A DNA stretch of 64,000 nt. Source: an uncultured Paraprevotella sp. Its GTDB lineage: Bacteria > Bacteroidota > Bacteroidia > Bacteroidales > Bacteroidaceae. Below are positions 54,706-63,838 of the stretch, in pieces; within the stretch, counting starts at the first letter, position 1, and each line of letters starts with the position of its first letter. The DNA is taken from assembly GCA_947177395.1 (NCBI GenBank), contig CAMWUI010000006.1, positions 1 to 64,000 of the forward strand, given 5' to 3'. A program made the position numbers and the translations under genes. A model generated the notes under the pieces. That model saw only the letters and a program-made list of their open reading frames with translations, did no database searches and was not told where the DNA came from.

Positions 54706-56004
54706 ATGGTGCGTCAGTTAAATGTATATGAAGCCGTCAGACGGAGACTGAAAGTCGTATTCGATTCGTTTGATTATGTTTATGTTTCTTTTTCAGGCGG
54801 TAAGGATAGCGGTGTCCTGCTGAATCTTTGTATAGAATACCTGCGTGAATATGCACCGGAACGAAAACTCGGTGTGTTTCACATGGACTACGAAGTGCAG
54901 TACGGCTATACGACCGATTATGTGGAACGGACGCTGCGGGAGAATTCGGACATACTGGAGGTGTATCACTGTTGCGTTCCTTTCAAAGTGTCCACTTGCA
55001 CGTCCATGTATCAGTCTTACTGGCGCCCCTGGAATGAAGCGGAGCGCGATATCTGGGTGAGACCGATGCCCGGACGTTGCTATACGGCTGAGGATTTCGA
55101 TTTCTATCACGAAGATCTTTGGGATTACGACTTTCAGTTTTTGTTTGCTCCCTGGCTTCGTGCGCGGAAGAAGTGCCGGCGTATCTGCTGTCTGGTGGGC
55201 ATTCGCACGCAGGAGAGTTTCAACCGTTGGCGTGTCATACACAGCAACAAGAATTACAAGCACTACCAGCAATATAAATGGACCCACCGCATGGACGGCG
55301 GGGTGTACAATGCTTACCCTATTTATGACTGGGACGTGACGGACGTATGGACGGCGAACGGGAAATTCGGTTGGGAATACAATCGTCTGTACGATCTCTA
55401 TCACCAAGCCGGAGTTCCGGTGTCCCGTCAACGGGTGGCCAGTCCTTTCATATCTCAGGCCATTCCAACTCTGAAGGTCTACCGTGCCGTTGATCCGGAT
55501 ACATGGGGGCGGATGATAGGTCGTGTCAATGGAGTGAACTTTGCGGCTATCTATGGGGATACCAAGGCTATGGGATGGAGGGATGTCAAGTGTCCGAGAG
55601 GATTTTCGTGGAAGGATTTCATGTACTTCCTCCTGAATACCCTGCCGGAGGAGACCCGCAAAGGGTATCTGGACAAGTTGGGCGTGAGCATCCGTTTCTG
55701 GCGAGAAAGAGGAGGCTGTCTGAGCGAAGAGACTATCCGGAAACTGAAGAAGGCGGGCGTGCTTTTTACCGTAGGTCCGAAGAATGCTTACCACACGGAC
55801 AAGATGCCTGTCCGGATGGAATATATAGACGATATCGACATTGCGGAGTTTCGTGAGATACCTACTTACAAACGGATGTGTATCTGTATCATGAAAAACG
55901 ATCATGTGTGCCGTTATATGGGTTTTTCATTGACAAAGAGCGAAAAGGAACGGCGTGAGCGGGTGATGGAAAAATATAAAATGCTGAAGAATGGAAAACT
56001 ATAA
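54706..56004 (+). CDS. DUF3440 / phosphoadenosine phosphosulfate reductase-family protein (IbrA-like)
   Basis: PP-loop SFSGGKDSGVLLNL; CCLVGIRTQESFNRW; YPIYDWDVTDVWTANG. Confidence 0.88.
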   Translation: MVRQLNVYEAVRRRLKVVFDSFDYVYVSFSGGKDSGVLLNLCIEYLREYAPERKLGVFHMDYEVQYGYTTDYVERTLRENSDILEVYHCCVPFKVSTCTSMYQSYWRPWNEAERDIWVRPMPGRCYTAEDFDFYHEDLWDYDFQFLFAPWLRARKKCRRICCLVGIRTQESFNRWRVIHSNKNYKHYQQYKWTHRMDGGVYNAYPIYDWDVTDVWTANGKFGWEYNRLYDLYHQAGVPVSRQRVASPFISQAIPTLKVYRAVDPDTWGRMIGRVNGVNFAAIYGDTKAMGWRDVKCPRGFSWKDFMYFLLNTLPEETRKGYLDKLGVSIRFWRERGGCLSEETIRKLKKAGVLFTVGPKNAYHTDKMPVRMEYIDDIDIAEFREIPTYKRMCICIMKNDHVCRYMGFSLTKSEKERRERVMEKYKMLKNGKL

Positions 56005-56512
56005 AAGTCCTGTATACAATGTGATAGCTGTACCGGTGGAGAAGGTGTGGGCCAATGACTATAATCCGAATGTAGTGGCTCCTCCGGAGATGAAGTTACT
56101 GGAACTGTCTATCTGGGAAGACGGATATACGATGCCCTGCGTCTGTTATTATGTGAAAGAGGAAGACCGTTATGAGATTGTGGACGGTTTCCATCGCTAC
56201 ATGGTCATGAAGACATCTCGGCGTATTTACGAACGGGAGCACGGTCTGTTGCCCGTAGCGGTGATAGACAAGGATATATCCAACCGTATGGCGTCGACCA
56301 TCCGTCACAACCGGGCGCGCGGCATACATTCGGTGGAACTGATGAGCAATATTGTGGCCGAGTTGGTAAAGGCCGGCATGACAGACAGTTGGATCATGCA
56401 GAACATCGGTATGGACAAGGATGAATTGCTTAGGTTGAAACAAGTGTCCGGGCTGGCAGCCCTGTTTGCTGACCGGGAGTTCGGGAAGTCGGAGGACTGG
56501 GTGGAAGAGTAG
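55991..56512 (+). CDS. ParB-like nuclease/CTPase-fold protein (IbrB-like)
   Basis: VPVEKVWANDYNPNVVAPPEMKLLELSIWEDGYTMPCVCY...EIVDGFHRYMVMK; overlaps the upstream gene by 14 bp. Confidence 0.85.
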   Translation: MENYKSPVYNVIAVPVEKVWANDYNPNVVAPPEMKLLELSIWEDGYTMPCVCYYVKEEDRYEIVDGFHRYMVMKTSRRIYEREHGLLPVAVIDKDISNRMASTIRHNRARGIHSVELMSNIVAELVKAGMTDSWIMQNIGMDKDELLRLKQVSGLAALFADREFGKSEDWVEE

Positions 56513-56652
56513 ATTGGGGATATTTATAGAAAAGATATTAAGAAATCATGTGGTGACATGGCCGGTACCGGCGAGGTAGAGAAGTCTTTTTCATTGCGAG
56601 TTATTATAATCCGCCGATTCTTTTTATAACTTGTATTTCGTGCAAAATAAAA

Positions 56653-56693
56653 CGGCGGAACACATATGCCTTTCGGGGTGTTGTGTTCCGCCG
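56653..56693 (-). terminator. Terminator downstream of purA
   Basis: CGGCGGAACAC / GTGTTCCGCCG stem; minus strand continues TTTTATTTT. Confidence 0.8.
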
Positions 56694-56796
56694 CTGTTAG
56701 GAAAAGGGTAATCTCAAGAAACGTTGTTTGCTTGGTACTTCACTTTTTCAAACCTTCTACACGATCTCGGTTGTTCACGCATATTGCGGGTTAAGA

Positions 56797-58080
56797 CTAT
56801 TTGCGCAGGATGGTCTGTGCGCGGTCGGGACCTACGGACACGATGGTAATCGGGGTCTCCAGCTCAGTTTCGAGGAATTGGATGTAGTCCTTGAAGGCCT
56901 GGGGAAACTGTGATTCGTCTGTGAGGGACGTAAGGTCGCACTTCCATCCTGGAAGTTCCTTGTAAACGGCCTCGCAGCCTTCAGTCTCGAAAGGAACGTG
57001 GCCCACCACTTCGCCGTCTTTCCTGTAGGCGACACAAGCCTTGACGGTATCGAACGTATCCAGTACGTCGCTCTTCATCATGACGAGCTGAGTGACTCCG
57101 TTTATCATGATGGCATATTTCAGAGCTACCAGATCCACCCAGCCGCAACGGCGGTTCCGGCCCGTTACGGCTCCGTATTCATGGCCTATTTCACGGAGTT
57201 TGTCTCCTGTTTCGTCAAACAGTTCCACCGGGAACGGACCCGAGCCGACGCGTGTGCTGTATGCTTTGAAAATACCGAACACCTCACCTATGCTGCCAGG
57301 ACCTACGCCCAATCCGGTGCATACGCCGCCACTGGTGGTGCTGGACGAACTGACGAAAGGATAAGTGCCGTGGTCGATGTCAAGCATCGTGCCCTGTGCG
57401 CCTTCCGCCAATACGCTCTTGCCCTCCTTCAGGTATCGGTTGATTTCGATTTCCGTATCCGAAAGGGTGAATCCCTTCATGTACTCTACGCCTTCCAGCC
57501 ATTTCTTTTCCTCTTCGGCGATATCGTAGTCCGTGTAGTGCATGTCCTTCAGAATCTGTTCGTGGCGGGCCTTCAGGGCTGTGTATTTTTCCTGGAAGTT
57601 GTCTTCCATGTCTCCCACGCGCAATCCCGTGCGGCTGGCCTTCTCGCTGTATGTGGGGCCGATGCCTTTGCCGGTGGTTCCCACCTTGTTTTTTCCTTTG
57701 GCCGCTTCGTAGGCCCGGTCGAGCACACGGTGGGTGGGGAGAATCAGATGGGCGCGTTTGCTGATGTGCAACCGGCTTTTCAGGTCATATCCGGCCGCTT
57801 CCAGTTCCTGTGCCTCCTGCATGAACAAGTCGGGGGCGATGACACAGCCGTTGCCGATGATGTTGATCTTGCCCTCGTCGAAGATACCCGACGGGATGGA
57901 ACGCAATACGAACTTTTTACCTTCGAAGATAATCGTGTGTCCGGCATTGGGACCTCCGGCAAAACGGGCTACCACGTCATAACGGGGGGTGAATACGTCC
58001 ACTACTTTTCCTTTGCCTTCGTCGCCAAATACAATGCCCAACAGGGCGTCTACCTTTCCTTTTTTCATGAGGATATTCAT
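56797..58080 (-). CDS. purA: Adenylosuccinate synthetase
   Basis: GIVFGDEGKGKVVDVFTPRYDVVARFAGGPNAGHTI, VGTTGKGIGPTYSEKASR; start refined to MNILMKKGK. Confidence 0.97.
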   Translation of the reverse strand: MNILMKKGKVDALLGIVFGDEGKGKVVDVFTPRYDVVARFAGGPNAGHTIIFEGKKFVLRSIPSGIFDEGKINIIGNGCVIAPDLFMQEAQELEAAGYDLKSRLHISKRAHLILPTHRVLDRAYEAAKGKNKVGTTGKGIGPTYSEKASRTGLRVGDMEDNFQEKYTALKARHEQILKDMHYTDYDIAEEEKKWLEGVEYMKGFTLSDTEIEINRYLKEGKSVLAEGAQGTMLDIDHGTYPFVSSSSTTSGGVCTGLGVGPGSIGEVFGIFKAYSTRVGSGPFPVELFDETGDKLREIGHEYGAVTGRNRRCGWVDLVALKYAIMINGVTQLVMMKSDVLDTFDTVKACVAYRKDGEVVGHVPFETEGCEAVYKELPGWKCDLTSLTDESQFPQAFKDYIQFLETELETPITIVSVGPDRAQTILRK

Positions 58081-58553
58081 TTTTTTGTTTGTTTCTTTTC
58101 TTCTTTCTTTTTCGGCGAACGGCATCTGGTACATTCGCCAAACATGTATGCGACCCAGTGTGTGTCGAACAGCTTTTTCTTTCCAGTGGGCATGTCGACA
58201 TGAAGGCCGGTGCTGGGAATTTCCGTGCAGGAACCACATTTGGTGCAGACAACATGTACATGTTGCTCCTTGCCTACGACCGTTTCGTACGTACTTTCGC
58301 CCGAGAACTGATGTTTGACAAGCAGATTGGCTCTGATCAGGTGGTCGATCGTGTTGTAGATGGTGGCCCGGCTTACCCGGAATCTCTCCTTTTCTATCAT
58401 TTTCCGTTCGATCGTCCGGTAGTCGAAATGCCCCTTCAGCTCATAAACAACTTTCAGGATTTTCCACCGTTCCGGAGTCGTTCTCAGTCTGTTGGTCTGC
58501 AGATAACGTGAAAACCGATCCGTTATGATGCTGTTCACTTCTTCTGGGCTCAT
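58077..58553 (-). CDS. Fur-family transcriptional regulator
   Basis: TPERWKILKVVYELKGHFDYRTIERKM, VSRATIYNTIDHLIRANLLVKHQF, HVHVVCTKCGSCTEI with CxxC pairs. Confidence 0.9.
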   Translation of the reverse strand: MSPEEVNSIITDRFSRYLQTNRLRTTPERWKILKVVYELKGHFDYRTIERKMIEKERFRVSRATIYNTIDHLIRANLLVKHQFSGESTYETVVGKEQHVHVVCTKCGSCTEIPSTGLHVDMPTGKKKLFDTHWVAYMFGECTRCRSPKKKEEKKQTKK

Positions 58554-58636
58554 GTCGCTATTGTGCTAAGTGTGGACAAAGTTAATCCTTTTACGGGTAA
58601 AAGTGAAGCAAACGGTCGGTAAAAGTGATAATTTTT

Positions 58637-59236
58637 TTATTCCCGCAGCATTATTTTTTCTACCCGTTCTGCAGTTTCTCCGCTTTGCATTCCATATTTT
58701 TGCAACGCGCAGAGAGCAGCTTTGCGCACGGGCACCGATGTGTCGTGCAGGGCGGTTTCCGCCTGGTCCAGGAATTCAAGTTCGGCACGTTCGTTCATCA
58801 CGGCTCCGTTCATGAGCAGGCGTGCCAGAAGCAGAAAACCGGTATATCGGAACATGGGGCGTTCGTCCGCCATCCAGCAGAATGCCTTTTCCGAAGCGTA
58901 TGGTGTCCTGACAAGCAGGTTCATGACCAGTTGTTGGGAAAGTTCGGTCTGTCGTATGCTTTCGACCCAGATGTCGGCGATTTCCGGATAGAACGTCTCC
59001 GTAGGTTGAAGCATGGTGGCCAGAATCTTGCATTCGCGTATGTTCTCTTTCCAAAGTTCCTGTGCCAGCGTATGGTCTGGTGCAAACTGTCGTGCGATAT
59101 CCTGCAGGCGGGGAAGTTCCACGCCGAAGTTCAGTTTGTAGTCGATGCCTCTCTCTCTCATGAGAGTGGAAGCTACGCCGTTCATGGAAAGGCGTAGCTC
59201 TTTTTTGATGGTCCGTATGGTTTCCCGGGTATCCAT
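58637..59236 (-). CDS. DNA alkylation repair (AlkD/HEAT-like) protein
   Basis: NFGVELPRLQDIARQFAPDHTLAQELWKENIRECKILATML pattern of alkylation-repair HEAT proteins. Confidence 0.7.
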   Translation of the reverse strand: MDTRETIRTIKKELRLSMNGVASTLMRERGIDYKLNFGVELPRLQDIARQFAPDHTLAQELWKENIRECKILATMLQPTETFYPEIADIWVESIRQTELSQQLVMNLLVRTPYASEKAFCWMADERPMFRYTGFLLLARLLMNGAVMNERAELEFLDQAETALHDTSVPVRKAALCALQKYGMQSGETAERVEKIMLRE

Positions 59237-59249
59237 GGGTTCAGGGGAT

Positions 59250-61289
59250 TTATTCGTTGATGTAAGGCAGCGTCGCGTAGTCGCGGCTGTATCGGAGCAT
59301 CTGTTGGTCGTAGGGTTCTCCGTATCGTACCTGTATGTCCGTGATGTTCCCTTGTCCGTCGGTCACCGGCACGTATTCCGGATTGATGAATCCCTTGTAG
59401 GGAGCCAGATTCAGCCGGTTGTACCGTTGCAGTATTTCTTCGTGCAGCACGGGATCCACCTTGACGGCATACGCTTCCACCAGTCGGCGGGCGCCTTCGT
59501 AGTCGCCTTTACTCTTGATGCGCTGTATTTCGGCCAGCAGGCGTCCGAATAAGGTGCGCAGTCCGGTATAGTCGTTGATACGTACGTATGTCTTTCCGTC
59601 CACTTTGACAAGTTCCGTCACCCGGTTGTCGCGTCCCTGTTCCAACACCCAGCGTGCGATGAGGGCACGGTTACGCATGTGGGCTTCCTCGATGTTCTGT
59701 CCCGGTGTGATGCGCACCAACTGGGTCAGCAGACCGTTCATCATGTAGGTGTAATATTGCGCTTTGAAGGCTTCGCTGTCGGGAGTCAGTCCCAGCTCCG
59801 TGAGTTTCTCATCCGCCAGGTAGTACAGTCCGAACAGGTCGGCGCGGGCCTCTTCGATAGTGGAGCCGTATGCCTTCAGCGTATCGCCGTCCACGCCCGG
59901 CAACAGTTTTCCGCTGCCGTGTCCCAGACACTCATGCAGGTCCGTATGCAGGTCGTCGCAGGCATCGCCGTATTTGTCAATCATGTTCCGGGTCGCTTCG
60001 TCTATAACGAATTCCTCTGCGAATCCGTTGCCGTGTGCCGCCTTGTTGTACGCGTCCGTCAGATTACCGATGGTGACGCTCTTGCTGCCGTGTTCCGCAC
60101 GCACCCAGTTGGAGTTGGGCAGGTTGATGCCGATGGCCGTGGATGGATATAAATCCCCTCCCAGCATGGCGGCGGTGATTACCTTGGCCGATACGCCCTT
60201 GCACGCTTCCTTTTTGAAACGGTTGTCCACGGGAGAGTGGTCTTCGAACCATTGGGCGTTAGTGCTGAGCTTCTCCGTGCGGCGGGTGGCCTCCATGTCC
60301 TTGAAGTTGGCGAGTCCCTCCCAGCTGGCTTTCATGCCGAGCGGGTCTCCGTAGCTTTCCGTGAAGCCGTTCACGAAGTCTACTTGTCCGTTCAGCTCGT
60401 TGACCCACAGAATCGTGTAGTCGTCAAAGTCTTTTAGATCACCGGTGCGGTAGAAACTGATGAGTTTCTCGATGACGGTTCGTTGTTGTTCGTTTTCGGC
60501 CTCTTCGGCGGCCTTGTTCAGCCAGAAGATGATGCGGTCTATAGCCGCTCCGTACAATCCTCCCGATTTCCACACTCGTTCTGTCAGCTTCCCGTTCTTT
60601 TTCACCAGCCGGCTGTTCATGCCGTACATGACCGGTTGCGTATCGTCAGGCGATTTCATGGTATTATAGAATGTTTCGGCCTCAGTCTGTGTCACGCCTT
60701 CGCCATAATAGTTGCAGGCCGAAGTCTGTACCAAGTCTTCGCCGTCCGCCTGGTTGACCCGTTTGGGCATGACGGCGGGATCGAAGATGACAGGAAACAG
60801 TTCGTCGCAGAGTTGTTCTGCCGTTTGTCCGTCAGCCAGCGGCAGTTTCTCTGCCGGCAGATTGCTGATGGCCGCACGCAGGAACGATTCGCTGAATCCC
60901 GGAACGAACTTTTCGCAGCCGTAGTGGTGATGTATGCCGTTGGAGAACCACACCCGTTTCAGGTAGACGGCGAAAGCCTTGAAGTCATCCGTCAGGCGGT
61001 CGCCGGTGTAGTCCGTGTATACTGTTTCCAGCATTTTACGGATGCGAAGGTTGTATTTCCCGTTCTGGTCCCACAGAATGTCCCGCCCCGTCAGGGCTGC
61101 TTGTGAAAGATAGTACACCAGTTTTTTCTGTTGCAGACTGAGTTCGTCGAAGCCGTGCACCTGGTAGCGCAGCATCTGCAGGTCAGCGAACTTTTCATCG
61201 TTGTATTCAAACGTGTCTGCGGCGGCGGAAGACGAAAGGCTTGCCGCAGCGCCGATTAATAAGGTCTCAATCATAGAATGAATCTTCAT
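59250..61289 (-). CDS. Dipeptidyl-peptidase III family metallopeptidase (M49)
   Basis: LHECLGHGSGKLLPG zinc motif and EEARADLFGLYYL. Confidence 0.92.
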   Translation of the reverse strand: MKIHSMIETLLIGAAASLSSSAAADTFEYNDEKFADLQMLRYQVHGFDELSLQQKKLVYYLSQAALTGRDILWDQNGKYNLRIRKMLETVYTDYTGDRLTDDFKAFAVYLKRVWFSNGIHHHYGCEKFVPGFSESFLRAAISNLPAEKLPLADGQTAEQLCDELFPVIFDPAVMPKRVNQADGEDLVQTSACNYYGEGVTQTEAETFYNTMKSPDDTQPVMYGMNSRLVKKNGKLTERVWKSGGLYGAAIDRIIFWLNKAAEEAENEQQRTVIEKLISFYRTGDLKDFDDYTILWVNELNGQVDFVNGFTESYGDPLGMKASWEGLANFKDMEATRRTEKLSTNAQWFEDHSPVDNRFKKEACKGVSAKVITAAMLGGDLYPSTAIGINLPNSNWVRAEHGSKSVTIGNLTDAYNKAAHGNGFAEEFVIDEATRNMIDKYGDACDDLHTDLHECLGHGSGKLLPGVDGDTLKAYGSTIEEARADLFGLYYLADEKLTELGLTPDSEAFKAQYYTYMMNGLLTQLVRITPGQNIEEAHMRNRALIARWVLEQGRDNRVTELVKVDGKTYVRINDYTGLRTLFGRLLAEIQRIKSKGDYEGARRLVEAYAVKVDPVLHEEILQRYNRLNLAPYKGFINPEYVPVTDGQGNITDIQVRYGEPYDQQMLRYSRDYATLPYINE

Positions 61290-61307
61290 GGTTGGTTGGG
61301 ATAAATG

Positions 61308-61345
61308 AAAAAAGGGATAAATTCTTCACCGGAATCTATCCCTTC
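61308..61345 (-). terminator. Terminator downstream of the AraC-like gene
   Basis: GGGATAAATTC / GAATCTATCCC-type stem; minus strand ends CCCTTTTTTCA. Confidence 0.55.
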
Positions 61346-61364
61346 TTCTGATATTGCGGAATAT

Positions 61365-61796
61365 TTATTTTTGTTCTTTTTCTTTGGCAACGAATTTCAT
61401 TCGGTAGTTTCTCGGCGTCATACCCAGTATCTTGTAGAATGCGGCATAGAACGACTGGCGGTTGGCGAAGCCTACCATGGTGGAAATCTCTTCCATGGTC
61501 TTGCTCATGTAGCGTTTGTCCACCAGCAGGTACTGCGCGTCCTTGATTCTGTACTCGTTCACCAGACTTGAATAGTTTTGATTGAAACGGATATTGACAA
61601 CCGCGCTGATATAACGTGTGTTGGTGTTCAGTTCTTCAGCCAGTTTCTTTGCGGAATAGTCCGGGTCGCGGTATTTCTTCTGCACAACGAAGACGTTGAG
61701 AATCTTTTCGTAAAGTTCATCCACCAATTCGGCTCTGACCAATGAACGGTAAGCCGCGTTTTTCTCTTTTTTTTCTGTTAAATTATACTTTCCCAT
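61365..61796 (-). CDS. AraC-family helix-turn-helix regulator (DNA-binding domain only)
   Basis: SAKKLAEELNTNTRYISAVVNIRFNQNYSSLVNEYRIKDAQYLLVD...EEISTMVGFANRQSFYAAFYKILGMTPRNYR. Confidence 0.88.
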   Translation of the reverse strand: MGKYNLTEKKEKNAAYRSLVRAELVDELYEKILNVFVVQKKYRDPDYSAKKLAEELNTNTRYISAVVNIRFNQNYSSLVNEYRIKDAQYLLVDKRYMSKTMEEISTMVGFANRQSFYAAFYKILGMTPRNYRMKFVAKEKEQK

Positions 61797-61949
61797 ACTT
61801 TTTCGATTTTTGTAATATGCTGTTTCTTCCTTTCCCACGTAGGAATGGAATCCACGCACTATACTCCCCCTATTTTTGTTTGATAAGGCAAAATTAGTTT
61901 TTTTCTCGGTTAATACAAATATTTTGCCTGATAAAATAATTTAAAAAGC

Positions 61950-61957
61950 TAATTTTG
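61950..61957 (+). promoter_or_regulatory. -7 box TAATTTTG upstream of recQ
   Basis: TAnnTTTG consensus about 32 bp before the start codon. Confidence 0.5.
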
Positions 61958-61989
61958 CATCAATTAAACTCATTTCATACGGAAAACTT

Positions 61990-63819
61990 ATGTTTAAAAC
62001 GCTGAAACGCTATTTCGGTTATACGAGTTTTCGCCCTTTGCAGAAGGAAATTATCACACATGTGTCAGAGGGGAAAGATGCGCTTGTATTGATGCCTACC
62101 GGCGGAGGGAAAAGCCTTTGTTACCAGATACCGGCCCTGATGATGGAAGGGACGGCCGTGGTCGTATCGCCTTTGATTTCCCTTATGAGGGACCAGGTGG
62201 AGGCGTTGCGCGCGAACGGCGTGGAAGCCGTGGCGCTCAATTCCACGAATGATGATGCGGAAAATGTGGCCGTGCGGCGTGCCTGCCTGCAGGGAAGGGT
62301 GAAGTTGCTTTATATTTCGCCGGAGCGCTTGCAGAATGAACTTCCGTTTCTGCTGAAAGACATGAAGGTGTCTCTCTTCGCTATCGACGAGGCGCATTGT
62401 ATATCCCAGTGGGGGCATGATTTCCGTCCGGAATATGCACAGTTGAACGTTCTTAAACGGGAATTTCCCGGTGTGCCGGTCGTGGCGCTGACCGCAACGG
62501 CGGACAAAGTGACAAGGCAGGACATTCTCGACCAGCTGGGACTGGACAATCCCCGGGTGTTTATTTCTTCTTTCGACCGTCCGAATCTCAGCCTGGAAGT
62601 CCGCAGGGGGTACAGGCAGGATGAGAAACTGCGTGCCATTCAGGCTGTGTTGGCCCGCCACAAAGGTGAATGCGGTATTATATATTGTATGAGCCGCAAG
62701 ACGACGGAGAAGGTGGCGGAACTGCTGAGGAAGCGCGGCGTTCCGGTGGCGGTCTACCATGCGGGGCTGTCTGTGGAAGAGCGGGAGCGGGCGCAGGACG
62801 ATTTCATCAACGACCGTGTCCGGCTGGTGTGTGCGACGGTGGCTTTCGGAATGGGGATAGACAAGTCCAATGTACGCTTTGTCATCCATTATAATCTGCC
62901 GAAAAGTATCGAGTGTTTTTATCAGGAGATAGGGCGTGCCGGCCGGGACGGACTGCCGGCGGAGACACTGCTCTTTTATTCATACGGGGATATCATTCAA
63001 CTGGAGAGGTTTGCGGAAGACAGCGGGCAGCGGGACATCAATATGGAACGTCTCCACCGCATGCGGGAGTATGCGGAAGCGGACGTGTGCCGGCGCCGCA
63101 TACTGCTTAACTATTTCGGGGAGCCGGCCGGATGTGACTGCGGCAACTGTGATGTGTGCCGCAATCCGCCGCAGCGGTTCGACGGGACGGTGCTCGTGCA
63201 GAAAGCCCTGAGTGCCTTGGTGCGGACAGACGAGCAGGTCGGTATGTCCGTGCTGGTGGATATTCTGAGGGGAACGTATTCGCCCGAAGTGAAGCGCATG
63301 GGCTACGACCGGCTGAAGACGTTTGCCGCGGGGAGAGAGGTGCCCGGGCGTGACTGGCAGGATTATGTGTTGCAGATGATGCAGCTGGGCTTTGTGGAGA
63401 TAGCTTATGATCAGAACAACCATTTCCGGCTGACGGACAGCGGACGGGCTGTGCTGTACGGACACGGGCAGGCTATGCTGGCGCGCATCCGGCGTGAGGA
63501 ACGGCAACCGACACGGCAGGCGAAGAAAGCGGATCCTGTGTTGCGGCTTACAGTGCCGGAACAGCCCCGGCCTCATTCCGCCCTTGTCCGTCCGGAAGAT
63601 GACGGACTGTTCGAGGCTTTGCGGCAACTGCGCAGGCAATTGGCGGACGAACAGCAGTTGCCCCCTTATATCGTCATGTCGGACAAAGTGCTTCGTGCCT
63701 TGTGCGAGTTCCGGCCGCGCACGTTGGACGAATTCGGCCGGGTGCCCGGTATAGGCGAATACAAGAAAGAGAAATACGGCGCCCGTTTTCTCCGGTTACT
63801 GACGTCGTTCGGGGACTGA
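61990..63819 (+). CDS. recQ: ATP-dependent DNA helicase RecQ
   Basis: MPTGGGKSLCYQIPAL, IDEAHCISQWGHDFRPEY, QEIGRAGRDGLPAETLL, C-terminal HRDC. Confidence 0.97.
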   Translation: MFKTLKRYFGYTSFRPLQKEIITHVSEGKDALVLMPTGGGKSLCYQIPALMMEGTAVVVSPLISLMRDQVEALRANGVEAVALNSTNDDAENVAVRRACLQGRVKLLYISPERLQNELPFLLKDMKVSLFAIDEAHCISQWGHDFRPEYAQLNVLKREFPGVPVVALTATADKVTRQDILDQLGLDNPRVFISSFDRPNLSLEVRRGYRQDEKLRAIQAVLARHKGECGIIYCMSRKTTEKVAELLRKRGVPVAVYHAGLSVEERERAQDDFINDRVRLVCATVAFGMGIDKSNVRFVIHYNLPKSIECFYQEIGRAGRDGLPAETLLFYSYGDIIQLERFAEDSGQRDINMERLHRMREYAEADVCRRRILLNYFGEPAGCDCGNCDVCRNPPQRFDGTVLVQKALSALVRTDEQVGMSVLVDILRGTYSPEVKRMGYDRLKTFAAGREVPGRDWQDYVLQMMQLGFVEIAYDQNNHFRLTDSGRAVLYGHGQAMLARIRREERQPTRQAKKADPVLRLTVPEQPRPHSALVRPEDDGLFEALRQLRRQLADEQQLPPYIVMSDKVLRALCEFRPRTLDEFGRVPGIGEYKKEKYGARFLRLLTSFGD

Positions 63820-63838
63820 CGGGAGCGGGGCGACCGGT

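Noticed and set aside
54793-55905. 370-aa minus-strand ORF opposite the DUF3440 gene
   Set aside because: The plus frame has PP-loop and PAPS-reductase motifs; the antisense frame has none.
56998-58203. 401-aa plus-strand ORF opposite purA
   Set aside because: Shadow ORF of a strongly conserved gene; no family-like sequence, composition driven by purA codon bias.
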